Part shown: positions 8,603-16,798 of the stretch, piece after piece
Numbering within the stretch: position 1 is the first letter of the stretch
Layout: each line of letters starts with the position of its first letter
Origin: an uncultured Bacteroidota bacterium
GTDB taxonomy: Bacteria; Bacteroidota; Bacteroidia; Flavobacteriales; UA16
Assembly (NCBI GenBank): GCA_902535565.1
Contig: CACAUH010000004.1
Span: forward strand, 1 to 38,091
Reading direction: 5' to 3'
Length of the DNA stretch: 38,091 nucleotides
Position numbers and translations under genes: made by a program
Notes under the pieces: model-generated
Databases searched by the model: none
Seen by the model: the letters and a program-made list of their open reading frames with translations, nothing else
What the model was told of the DNA's origin: nothing

Positions 8603-8634
8603 TGATGTCTGTTGGTGCGTACTTTAAGGGTGTT

Positions 8635-10746
8635 ATGTGGAAGCAGTCGTGTTGCCTTTTGCTCTTTTCCTGTGCATTTGTGTCTTTGGCGCAAACGTGG
8701 AGCTTGGCCTGGAGCGATGAGTTCAATGGAACTGAGATCGATGGTTCCAAGTGGGATTACGACATCGGCACAGGGGCTGCTCAGGGCCTGTGGGGCTGGG
8801 GCAATGGGGAGTTGCAGTACTACACCGACGACGACGACAATGCCCGCGTAGAAAATGGCGCTTTGATCATTACGGCAAGGGAGCAGAATTTCGCTGGGAG
8901 TGACTATACCTCAGCCCGCATGGTCACGCGAAACAAATTCAGTCAGACCTATGGCAAGTGGGAGGCACGGATTGACTTGCCCACTGGTCAGGGCATCTGG
9001 CCTGCGTTCTGGATGTTGCGTGAGAACAATCCATGGCCAGGCGAAATTGACATCATGGAGCTTGTCGGGCATTTGCCCGGGGAATGCCATGGCTCTGCGC
9101 ACTGGGGCGAGGTCAGTAATGTTCAGTCCACCACCGGTGCTACCTACGCAACGGACTGGACCACCAATTTTCATGTGTACACCGTGGAGTGGTGGCCCGA
9201 CCATTTGAGGTGGTCCGTGGATGGTCAGGTTTACTTTGAATTTGACCGGTCAGAAATCAATCCAGCTTTCGAGTGGCTTTTTGCTGAAGACTATCACCTT
9301 CTGCTGAATGTGGCAGTGGGTGGCCTTTGGCCTGGGTCTCCGGATGCCACGACGGTGTTTCCCCAGGAGATGCTCGTGGATTGGGTTCGGGTATACGAGC
9401 ACGTACCAGAGCCACAACCTGTGACGTTTCGAGTGGACCTCTCCCAAGAGTCGCTTGGCCCAGGAGATCAGGTATACATCTCAGGCGCGTTCGACAACTG
9501 GGTGGGCAATGCCACTCCCCTCACGGACTTGGGGAATGGCATTTGGTCTGTGACACTCGATCTGCCTCAAGGGATTCACACCTATCGGTTCACCATCAAT
9601 GGCTGGACGGGCATTGAAGAGTCTTTTAGTCCTGGTTCTGAGGGCACCCTTACCAATTATTCTGGAGGGCAGACCTATGTGGATCGGTACATCGATGTGG
9701 CATGGGACGCAGTGACAACGGATGCCGATTGTTTTTCCTCTGCTGAAGGTTGTCCAGGCACTGGTGGTGAGGGGTGCACGGATTCAGATGCAGCGAACTA
9801 TTCAGTGGCCGCCACGATCAACGATGGAAGTTGCCTCTATGAGGTGACCTTCCGCGTCGACCTCACGGAGGAAGACGCCATGGGCCACACCGCTTACGTT
9901 GTGGGTGGCTTCAACAGTTGGTGTGGCGATTGTGATCCAATGTTTGACCTCGATGGAGATGGCATTTGGGAGCGCAACATCATCTTGCCCGCAGGGTCGC
10001 ACGAGTTCAAATTCATGACCAACGAGTGGGCGGGATTGATTGAGGATTTTGAGGTCGGAGCGTCTTGTACGAACACCACCTACGACGGCTCTAATGTGTA
10101 CACCAATCGGGTGTTCCAAGTCGCCTCCTCCCCGCTCGATCTGGGCACGGTGTGCTTCAACAGTTGTGATGCCTGTTCGCCGGTCGAGCCAACCTACCAC
10201 CTTGCGACCTTCCGCGTGGAGATGCCGGACCCTTCGCTGGTGGCGACCCTTGAAGTCAATGGCATAGAGTACCCCATGGGAGATGGGCTTTGGGGGGCCA
10301 AAGAGGCCACGGTCTCTGTTCCAGGAAGCGCGTCGTTTTCGTATCGTTTCGGCACGCCTGCTGGCGCGCTCGGTGTCGCATGGGAATCAATTCCGTCTTC
10401 ATGCGGTTCTGGCGGCATGCGCACCGCCATGCTCAGCGCTGATGCAACCCTGGATGTCGTCTGCTTCGGCGAGTGCACCGCATGCCAAGGGTGTTCCGAC
10501 CCTTTTGCGTCCAACTTCAACCCATTGGCAGACCCGAACTCCCCTGCATCTCTGTGTATAGGGCTGGCTGAAGCTGGGTGTACCTATTCCCAAGCCAACA
10601 ACTATTCTTCCGCGGCCCAATGGGACGACGGGTCTTGCAGCTTTAGCGGGACTGCGACGGATTGCCCCGACAACAACGGAGACGGCATTGTCGGCGTCGG
10701 CGATGTCCTCATCCTCCTCTCGGCCTTCGGTAACTCCTGCGACTAA
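8635..10746 (+). CDS. Secreted GH16 beta-glucanase (laminarinase-like) with accessory modules
   Basis: A 703-residue exported glycoside hydrolase. The signal peptide covers residues 1-19 (MWKQSCCLLLFSCAFVSLA). The GH16 domain spans about 20-260 and carries the catalytic signature GEIDIMELVG, with nucleophile Glu137 and acid/base Glu142, the beta-bulge form usual for beta-1,3-glucanases; laminarin is the likeliest substrate. Two starch-binding/AMPK-like beta-sandwich modules follow (about 261-360 and 402-515, both beginning with VTFRVDL), each with F-N/D-x-W motifs. GCTD-A-NY-GSC repeats lie between and after them. The last 27 residues form an NGDG dockerin-like module (DCPDNNGDGIVGVGDVLILL). 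ATG 8602 overlapping the upstream stop is an alternative start; 8635 gives the most compact signal peptide. Confidence 0.9.
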   Translation: MWKQSCCLLLFSCAFVSLAQTWSLAWSDEFNGTEIDGSKWDYDIGTGAAQGLWGWGNGELQYYTDDDDNARVENGALIITAREQNFAGSDYTSARMVTRNKFSQTYGKWEARIDLPTGQGIWPAFWMLRENNPWPGEIDIMELVGHLPGECHGSAHWGEVSNVQSTTGATYATDWTTNFHVYTVEWWPDHLRWSVDGQVYFEFDRSEINPAFEWLFAEDYHLLLNVAVGGLWPGSPDATTVFPQEMLVDWVRVYEHVPEPQPVTFRVDLSQESLGPGDQVYISGAFDNWVGNATPLTDLGNGIWSVTLDLPQGIHTYRFTINGWTGIEESFSPGSEGTLTNYSGGQTYVDRYIDVAWDAVTTDADCFSSAEGCPGTGGEGCTDSDAANYSVAATINDGSCLYEVTFRVDLTEEDAMGHTAYVVGGFNSWCGDCDPMFDLDGDGIWERNIILPAGSHEFKFMTNEWAGLIEDFEVGASCTNTTYDGSNVYTNRVFQVASSPLDLGTVCFNSCDACSPVEPTYHLATFRVEMPDPSLVATLEVNGIEYPMGDGLWGAKEATVSVPGSASFSYRFGTPAGALGVAWESIPSSCGSGGMRTAMLSADATLDVVCFGECTACQGCSDPFASNFNPLADPNSPASLCIGLAEAGCTYSQANNYSSAAQWDDGSCSFSGTATDCPDNNGDGIVGVGDVLILLSAFGNSCD

Positions 10747-10748
10747 AA

Positions 10749-10784
10749 CCTCAGTGAATACTGAGGGTGCTCAATTCGCTCGGT
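10749..10784 (+). repeat. 36-nt hairpin repeat, copy 1
   Basis: CCTCAGT-GAAT-ACTGAGG forms a perfect 7-bp stem (10749-10766), followed by GTGCTCAATTCGCTCGGT. It matches copy 2 at 10919-10954 at 32 of 36 positions, and the stem arms are identical. It starts 2 nt after the GH16 stop codon. Confidence 0.8.
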
Positions 10785-10902
10785 AGGCGCGCAACATCGC
10801 CGGTGTGCATCGCCCATGATCACGACGAGATTGAAAGAGTGGTTAACTGGGCAGTAAGGTGCCGGAGTTGTTTTGAACACCTCCCTCCTGCCATGATTTT
10901 GA

Positions 10903-10962
10903 CACAGGATGCCCTGTGCCTCAGTAAAAACTGAGGGTGTTCAATTCACTCGGTGAATTCAA
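10903..10962. repeat. Three consecutive hairpins including repeat copy 2
   Basis: Directly abutting stems: CACAGG-ATGC-CCTGTG (10903-10918), CCTCAGT-AAAA-ACTGAGG (10919-10936), then AATTCAC-TCG-GTGAATT (10943-10959). The middle stem and the following 18 nt are repeat copy 2 (10919-10954). The array lies between the convergent ends of the GH16 gene and the 10985-11644 gene. The rest of the 238-nt gap (10785-10902) shows no ORF or repeat that I can support. Confidence 0.75.
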
Positions 10963-10984
10963 GGAAGGGGGGTGGCGGAATGGG

Positions 10985-11644
10985 TTACTCCCAGCCCAGT
11001 TGGATGCTGTCGATTGAGTTTCCCTCAGCGTCCGACAAAATGATTCCCTCGAAATCGAAGCAGGCGCCGTCGGTGAAAGTGAACAATATGCCGGAGCCGG
11101 TGATGGTGCTGAGGGTCATGTCAAATCCGACTATGGTCGATGTGCCGGCCATCACCGTCCATCCTGCTGGGCCACAGCAGACGGTTGGGCTCGTGTCGCA
11201 GTTGAGGTTGAATTGGAAGCCGGCGATGTCGAGGTCTGTGGCGTAAAGGATGCTGTTGTCTTCAACCCAAAGACAGACGTCTGCATCACAAGAATTGCAT
11301 GAAGAGCCGTCTCCCCCGCAGACTCCACACAAGTCGAGGTAATCGCAAGTGTCGTCGGCTGTATTCGCATAGGGGTCGTAGTTGCATGCGTCGGTGTCCG
11401 TGCATCCATGGAGTGCATAGCCATTGAGGATGTCGACCAGGTTGGACAGGGAGTCAAGCTCGCTTTGGTAATCCGCACAGTTGAGTTCAACCTCAAAGGT
11501 GTTCCCGAATACATTGAGCACCTGGAGAAGGTCTGACGTGGTGATGATTTGATCGCCGTTGCTGTCGGGATTCCAAGGCGCCTGAATTTGTGCCGAGCAC
11601 AGTGTGCTGAGGGCAATACATGTTGCGGTGAGAATGAATTTCAT
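10985..11644 (-). CDS. Small secreted protein with dockerin-like and cohesin-like parts
   Basis: A 219-residue exported protein. A signal peptide (residues 1-18) is followed at once by an NGDG/dockerin-like module (residues 24-48: WNPDSNGDQIITTSDLL...FGN). A short predicted helix follows (about 58-75), then a GCTDTDACNY...TCDY repeat, a CGVCGGDGSSC segment, and a C-terminal beta-rich domain of about 95 residues. That domain (LDIAGFQFNL, GWTVMAG, ILFTFTDGACFDFEGIILSDAEG) resembles cohesin-type beta-sandwiches. Function unknown; a surface or matrix role is likely. The same module types occur in the two exported enzymes next to it. The hairpin array at 10903-10962 lies downstream and a 30-codon membrane ORF lies 19 nt upstream. 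Confidence 0.8.
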   Translation of the reverse strand: MKFILTATCIALSTLCSAQIQAPWNPDSNGDQIITTSDLLQVLNVFGNTFEVELNCADYQSELDSLSNLVDILNGYALHGCTDTDACNYDPYANTADDTCDYLDLCGVCGGDGSSCNSCDADVCLWVEDNSILYATDLDIAGFQFNLNCDTSPTVCCGPAGWTVMAGTSTIVGFDMTLSTITGSGILFTFTDGACFDFEGIILSDAEGNSIDSIQLGWE

Positions 11645-11663
11645 GTCAACGGTATGCTGGCGG

Positions 11664-11756
11664 CTATTCTCCTTGTTTCCGTTTTCGGTATTGGCTGTAG
11701 CCCACGAGGATTGCCGTTACAATGAAGAGGAAATAGAGAATGAATCGCTGGTTCAT
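11664..11756 (-). CDS. Tiny single-helix membrane protein (30 aa)
   Basis: ATG 11756-11754 to TAG 11664-11666 encodes 30 residues beginning MNQRFILYFLFIVTAILVGY and ending in a basic tail (SQYRKRKQGE). The hydrophobic stretch of about 15 residues followed by a positive tail predicts one inner-membrane helix. It ends 19 nt before the start of the 10985-11644 gene on the same strand, so the two may be co-transcribed. A second ORF of the same design lies at 13454-13534. Function unknown. Confidence 0.5.
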   Translation of the reverse strand: MNQRFILYFLFIVTAILVGYSQYRKRKQGE

Positions 11757-11930
11757 ACATATAATATCGGGCAGAAATCTGAGTATTCTGAGGGAAGGCA
11801 TTTCCGTTTTGTGGATAGGCATCACTTGGCGCTGGGGCTTTTGCGTTGAACATGCTTCTGTTGGTGAATGGAGCCCTTCTGAATAAAGTCGGATGGCTTC
11901 TGGTCTTTTTTTGCCTCAAGCTGAACGGGG

Positions 11931-13030
11931 ATGAAAATGTTTCAAGCTGCGGTGGTGGCTGTGGGCGCGATGATGGCCGTGCTTGACCACCATCAAACGC
12001 AGCAGCAGATACAGCGCACGTCTGGAATAGCTGTCAAGGAAATACGCGTTGTTGGCGATCGAATTGCCAGTGGCATGGAGACACGCGTTCGCAATAGGGT
12101 TCAGGATCTTGTCTCTGCAGATGAGCGGCAGTTTGAAGCCGAGCCTATTGTTTCTGTAGTTGAGTCAGTTGCCCAAGAGACTGAAGCTGAGGCGAAAGCG
12201 AATATGGGTTTGGAAACGCTTTCGAGGTTGGCAGTAAAAGCACCTCGCTTGCTCTCTCAAACTTTGGTCTCGCCCCGAGAGGTGAAATTGCTGTTAGACG
12301 ATCAATCGGGGCTTCGTAAACCAATTGCATGAGAGGCGACGCACCACAGCGCAGTTGGTTTTGTTGCAGGCTCAGTGGGTTTGTTTCCTGCTGTGCGTTG
12401 GAGTTTGGTTGACCGTAATTTTGATCTGGAGCAGGCAGGCGTTGGGCGTGCAATTTCAGAGTCCCCCCCTCCCCTTCATTGAAGCCCAATTTGAATCGGG
12501 TGGCAATCAGTGTGGGATGCTTCAGTCAATCCTTTGCGATTCAATTCAGCAGAAACCTAACGTCGCGAACGGAGGTCGGTGTTGTCGCGGGGACATCTGT
12601 TGGTGGTTTTCGGACGCCAAGCCGCGGATGGAATGTCAGTGAGACTTTTGTTGTGGATGCCGTGGGCGATTTTCAATGGTTTGGCATGGTGTTGAATCAC
12701 AGGCCTTTCCATTTTGACGGCTTCGGTGAGCACATTCGGATTCAGATGGGTCTTTACTCGGGGAGAAACAACGTGAAGTTGACCAGCCGCAATTCTGGAG
12801 ACGTTTTTGAAGGTGCCTGGAGAAGCAGAGCGTCGATATACCCCGGCCTCGGCGGGGATTTAAGTCTGACCAAGCAGTTGTCATTGATGTTGGACGCGGG
12901 TGGGGTTTGCGTTGCAAATCCAAGAATTAGCAGGGGTATGCCAAGTGAAGAAATGGTGGACGTGGCAAAATCTTTGGCAGAAGCTCACCTGTTTGGGTAG
13001 TGTCGATTGGGTTTGTCTTGGTCGTTTTAG
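11931..13030 (+). pseudogene. Decayed membrane-linked outer-membrane beta-barrel protein gene
   Basis: Three pieces appear to be one broken gene. Frame A (11931-12332, 133 codons) has a short N-terminal hydrophobic stretch and a charged linker-like region, then TGA at 12330-12332. The same frame continues in protein-like sequence (HHSAVGFVAGSVGLFPAVRW, then LVDRNFDLEQAGVG) to the C7-T-C4 tract at 12463-12474. Beyond that the coding signal continues in the -1 frame, with amphipathic strands such as RTEVGVVAGTSVGGF and LSLTKQLSLMLDAGG, to TAG 12998-13000. Nine more codons in that frame (CRLGLSWSF, then TAG 13028-13030) form a typical terminal barrel strand ending in Phe. An N-terminal-helix plus linker plus barrel layout is known in Bacteroidota anti-sigma-linked proteins, but I see no anti-sigma domain. 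The intact alternative is two unrelated short genes. Confidence 0.6.
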
Positions 13031-13054
13031 AAGCGACAAGACACCATTGAAACG

Positions 13055-13085
13055 AAAAAAGCCGCATTCAATTGCGGCTTTTTTT
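13055..13085. terminator. Bidirectional rho-independent terminator
   Basis: A6-GCCGCA (13055-13066), loop TTCAAT, TGCGGC-T7 (13073-13085). The A and T tracts make it functional on both strands. It separates the decayed plus-strand gene from the convergent lipoprotein gene. Confidence 0.92.
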
Positions 13086-13091
13086 GTCGGT

Positions 13092-13442
13092 TCACTTTCG
13101 AATCGTGTTGGTATATATCGGTTCCCAAGCCTTTCGGATGATCTCTTCTACACATTTCCCAGCTTGCAATACCCCGTCACAATTTGTCATCAGCTCGGAG
13201 GCTTCAGCGGGAGGCAAACCGGTGTCTCTTCTGAACACGGTGATGTTGTAGGTCATGCCCCGCTTGAGGTCAGGCCAGTTGTGCGAATCAAAATCAGTGT
13301 CACAGACGTCGCAACTGTATACCCTCCATTCTTCGTTTTCAATGCCATAGGCTGACTCCAATGTGATGTCTGAATTCGGGGTGGAACATGCCATCAGCAT
13401 CATGGAGGCTGCGCTTACGAGGAGAAGTGTTTTTCTGTTCAT
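13092..13442 (-). CDS. Small lipoprotein of unknown function
   Basis: A 116-residue protein with an N-terminal lipoprotein signal MNRKTLLLVSAASMMLMAC; the lipobox is L16-M17-A18-C19, with Ser then Thr after Cys. The mature ~97 residues contain a CDVC pair (residues 44 and 47) and two further cysteines (NCDG...GKC), which could form disulfides or bind a metal. I do not recognise the family. The frame continues upstream to 13664, but ATG 13442 is chosen because it creates the lipoprotein signal. It ends just before the bidirectional terminator at 13055-13085, and a 26-residue membrane ORF ends 11 nt upstream on the same strand. Confidence 0.75.
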   Translation of the reverse strand: MNRKTLLLVSAASMMLMACSTPNSDITLESAYGIENEEWRVYSCDVCDTDFDSHNWPDLKRGMTYNITVFRRDTGLPPAEASELMTNCDGVLQAGKCVEEIIRKAWEPIYTNTIRK

Positions 13443-13453
13443 GGTGTCAGCCG

Positions 13454-13534
13454 TTATCTCCGTTTGTTCCGGTTGTAGAGCACAAGAATCGGAAGAATCA
13501 AGGCCATCACGAGGAAAATCATCATTGAATTCAT
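13454..13534 (-). CDS. Tiny single-helix membrane protein (26 aa)
   Basis: ATG 13534-13532 to TAA 13454-13456 encodes MNSMMIFLVMALILPILVLY followed by NRNKRR. A near-perfect hydrophobic stretch of 17-18 residues with a hexapeptide basic tail predicts one membrane helix with a cytoplasmic C-terminus. It ends 11 nt before the lipoprotein start on the same strand. Same design as the ORF at 11664-11756: starts MN, one helix, basic end, placed just upstream of a small exported protein. Function unknown. Confidence 0.5.
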   Translation of the reverse strand: MNSMMIFLVMALILPILVLYNRNKRR

Positions 13535-13657
13535 GGTACAGAGGGGTGTTTTGATTGGGACCCTGAAAACGGGATTGCCATAATACGGCACAAGGGGGCG
13601 ACCTTGGATGACTCTGGCCAAAGACAAGCTGCCAAGTCTTGGTTTGCTTGGTCCTGA

Positions 13658-16600
13658 ATGCCATTTAGGTTCCCGGTTTCAATATACCTGTTCCTCCGTG
13701 CAACCCTTGGGGGTGTTGGGTGTTATTCCAACGTACATTGCACTCCCTTGGATTTGAGCCGTCACCTGCATTTTTTTTTCGCCTTCTTTGGCCTGTCGAT
13801 CGCAAGCGCAGACGCGCAGGTTGTGATTAACGAATTTTCGTGTTCGAACTATTCGCTGAACATCGCAGGAGACAATGAAGACTTCGTAGAGCTGTTCAAC
13901 CAGACCGCCAATGCTGTCGATATCGGCGGTTGGTATCTCTCCGACAACATTGATAGCCCAACCAAATTTGAGATTCCAGCGGGAACGATTGTCCCCCCGA
14001 ACGGCTTCATCATGGTGATGTGCAGTGGTGAGGCGCAGGCTGGAAACCTCTACGCGGGTGGCTTTCTGAATACGAATTTTCGGATTCACCAATGCAAGGA
14101 AGAGTCTGTGGTGTTGACGGACAACACGGGGACAATTGTGGAGAGTTACACCTACGGCTCAGATATTTCCACCAACCAGGAAGACCACAGCTGGGCGCGA
14201 GATGCAGATGGAGATGGTGACTGGAAGGTGTGCACTGCGCCGACGCCCAATGCCTCCAACGCAGGAGCTGTCGCGTCCATGTATGAAGGGTATGCCCCCA
14301 TGCCTGTGATGGGTGAGGCTCCTGGATACCACCCTAATGCGTTGTCCTTGGACATCTCTGGTCCCGCCGGGATGGAGATTTATTATACGTTGGACGGATA
14401 CAAGCCGTCGGTGACGAGTTTGCCCTATGCGGCGCCGATTGGATTGATGGCGACGACCGTTGTGCGAGCGCTTGTTGTGGATCCTACAGGCACTTTGGCG
14501 CCCAGCTTCACGGAGACCAACACGTATTTCTTTGGCAATGATGTACACACCATTCGTGTCGTGAGCGTCAGTGGAGGAGGACTCGAGGATGGCGCTTGGG
14601 ATGGCGACGAGCCGATGCACATCGAATTCTTCCATGAGGATGGTGGTTTTTGGGTGGAGGCCGAGGGCGATTCCAATGAGCACGGAAACGATTCCAATGC
14701 CTATCCGCAGAAAGGGTTCGATTACATCACGCGTGACCAAATGGGGTACGACGATGTTGTGGATGCGGAGCTGTTTCACCTTGCCGATCGGGGCAAATTC
14801 CAGCGTCTGATTTTCAAGGCAGCGGCCAATGATAACTACCCCTACTCTGGTGGGGCTCACATCCGGGATGCTTACGTTCAGACCTTGAGCCAACTCGCTG
14901 ATTTGCACCTAGACGAGAGAACCAACGAGAGTTGTATTCTCTACATCAACGGACAGTATTGGGGCGTCTATGAGTATCGGGAAAAGGTGGACGACAGTGA
15001 CTTTACTAAGAAGTATTACGACCAGACCCGATACGACATCGACTTTTTGAAGACGTGGGGAGGCACTTGGGAAGAATATGGAGATGGTGCAGATTGGTAT
15101 GACCTCGTCGACTTCATCACGACCAATGACATGACGGCTGATGCCAACTATCAGCAGGCAGTCTCTGAGCTCAATGAGATGTCGCTCATCGACTATTTCA
15201 TTCTCAACAGCTACATCGTCTGCGCGGATTGGTTGAATTGGAATACGGCGTGGTGGCGCGGTCGGAACCCCGATGGCGATGGTCGCCGGTGGCGCTATGC
15301 CCTGTGGGACATGGACAACACCTTTGGCCACGGAGCCAATTACACCGGCATCCCCGATACCGGTTCAGAGGCGGACCCTTGCGACCCGGAAAACATGGGC
15401 GACGTAGGCGGGCAAGGCCACATTCCGGTACTCAATGCCTTGATGGGCAATGACACCTTCTGGGCGACCTACATCAACCGGTGGGCTGATTTGGGCAACA
15501 CCCACTTCACTTGCGCCAATATGCACGCTGTGTTGGACAGCATGATTGCGGTCATCGAGCCGGAGATGCCCCGTCAAATCGACCGTTGGGAGGGGGATTT
15601 GGCAGAATGGGAGGCTGCAGTTCAGGAGGTGCATGACTTCATCGATGAGCGGTGCAATGAAACGGTACTGACGGGCATGGAGGACTGTTATGATGTGGAG
15701 TCCGTGTCGTTGACATTGTTGATCGATGGATGCGGGGAGGTTGAGCTGAATACAGTGGACATCGACCCTTCCATGGTTCCATTTGAAGCCTGGTATTTTT
15801 CAGGCGTCCCCATTTCTCTGGAGGCCGAAGAGGAGTGCACTGGCGCAGAGTTTCTTTATTGGGAAGTGGTGTCTGGTGACGTTGTCATCGATTCGCCCCA
15901 AGACATCCTCATCGAGCTGGTGCTCAATGGTGATGCCACCATCATGGCCCACTTCGGAGAGCCGGTTCCTCCGGAGGTTGTGGTGTTCAACGTTGAACCG
16001 GCTGGCGTGGGCGACATTCTTGTCAATGGTGTGGTGGCAGGACCCTATCCTGACGAAATTGAATTGTTTGACGGGGAACATGATATCCTGGCCACGGCAA
16101 ATGCCTGGTGGACTTTTTCTTACTGGAGCCATGATGACAATGCCATTCTGCCTGATGTTGAATCGGCGGATGCAACCTTGATGGTGGACACCGGGGGTGC
16201 TGTGACCGCCCACTTTGAGTATGTAGAACACGTGACCCTCGTGGTGGATGTTGAGCCAGTAGGCTCGGGTTCTGTGGAGGTTGTCGGTCGGGCAATTGTC
16301 AATGACCATTGGGAGGACAGCTTTGTGGTGGACGGCCCAGAATCCCTCGTTGCCAAGCCAGCAGCGGATTGGATGTTTGACCGTTGGGAAGTTGTGGGTG
16401 CCGAGGACCTTGAGGGCGCGCAAACCCAAGCATTGGGCATCGTGCTTCCTGCGGACGGTGTTGTCCAGGTGGTTGCCCATTTCACGGAGATGGACCTTCG
16501 TCTGTTTGTGCCCAATGCGTTTTCACCCAACAACGATGGGGTGAATGATGGATTCAGGCCCCTCGGTCAAGCCTTTGGTGCCACAGACTATCGTTTTCAG

Positions 16601-16789
16601 GTGTTCAATCGTTGGGGTGAAGTGGTCTTCTCCACGGTCGATCCAGATGAACATTGGGTAGGACAAGACCAACGCGGGTCCGGATCGCACTTTGTGCGGG
16701 ACGGCATCTACGCTTGGGACGTGTCCGTGCGCTGGACGCACGGGAGATACCCGGAGCATTTCCAGGGGACGTTAACGGTGATCCGGTAA
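13658..16789 (+). CDS. Large secreted CotH-kinase/lamin-tail protein with type IX (type B) sorting domain
   Basis: A 1043-residue surface or secreted protein. Order of parts: export signal in the first ~53 residues; lamin-tail domain (about 54-190, starting VVINEFSCSN); a chitobiase-C-like segment (about 225-290, IYYTLDGYKPS); CotH-kinase domain (about 295-690) with the signatures LYINGQYWGVYEYREK, SYIVCADWLNWN and WRYALWDMDNTFG; three beta-sandwich repeats ending in AHF (about 700-945, divergent InlB-like); and a type B gliding-motility domain (about 949-1043, LFVPNAFSPNNDGVNDGF, FNRWGEVVF, DGIYAWDV). CotH is an atypical protein kinase of spore coats; lamin-tail plus CotH proteins are common in marine Bacteroidota, role unknown. 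The start is uncertain: the signal fits better from TTG 13748, giving 1013 residues. Confidence 0.88.
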   Translation: MPFRFPVSIYLFLRATLGGVGCYSNVHCTPLDLSRHLHFFFAFFGLSIASADAQVVINEFSCSNYSLNIAGDNEDFVELFNQTANAVDIGGWYLSDNIDSPTKFEIPAGTIVPPNGFIMVMCSGEAQAGNLYAGGFLNTNFRIHQCKEESVVLTDNTGTIVESYTYGSDISTNQEDHSWARDADGDGDWKVCTAPTPNASNAGAVASMYEGYAPMPVMGEAPGYHPNALSLDISGPAGMEIYYTLDGYKPSVTSLPYAAPIGLMATTVVRALVVDPTGTLAPSFTETNTYFFGNDVHTIRVVSVSGGGLEDGAWDGDEPMHIEFFHEDGGFWVEAEGDSNEHGNDSNAYPQKGFDYITRDQMGYDDVVDAELFHLADRGKFQRLIFKAAANDNYPYSGGAHIRDAYVQTLSQLADLHLDERTNESCILYINGQYWGVYEYREKVDDSDFTKKYYDQTRYDIDFLKTWGGTWEEYGDGADWYDLVDFITTNDMTADANYQQAVSELNEMSLIDYFILNSYIVCADWLNWNTAWWRGRNPDGDGRRWRYALWDMDNTFGHGANYTGIPDTGSEADPCDPENMGDVGGQGHIPVLNALMGNDTFWATYINRWADLGNTHFTCANMHAVLDSMIAVIEPEMPRQIDRWEGDLAEWEAAVQEVHDFIDERCNETVLTGMEDCYDVESVSLTLLIDGCGEVELNTVDIDPSMVPFEAWYFSGVPISLEAEEECTGAEFLYWEVVSGDVVIDSPQDILIELVLNGDATIMAHFGEPVPPEVVVFNVEPAGVGDILVNGVVAGPYPDEIELFDGEHDILATANAWWTFSYWSHDDNAILPDVESADATLMVDTGGAVTAHFEYVEHVTLVVDVEPVGSGSVEVVGRAIVNDHWEDSFVVDGPESLVAKPAADWMFDRWEVVGAEDLEGAQTQALGIVLPADGVVQVVAHFTEMDLRLFVPNAFSPNNDGVNDGFRPLGQAFGATDYRFQVFNRWGEVVFSTVDPDEHWVGQDQRGSGSHFVRDGIYAWDVSVRWTHGRYPEHFQGTLTVIR

Positions 16790-16798
16790 CGGACCAAC

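Noticed and set aside
10749..10962. CRISPR array
   Set aside because: Only two repeat copies, 134 nt apart, with no regular spacers and no cas genes.
12463..12474. Programmed -1 frameshift at the poly-C tract
   Set aside because: The heptamer fits, but two in-frame stops in the same gene make decay or sequence error far more likely than recoding.
12325..12642. Frame 1 ORF with a hydrophobic segment in the decayed region
   Set aside because: The other two frames give continuous barrel-like sequence across the same bases, and this ORF ends in Cys/Trp-rich, non-protein-like residues.
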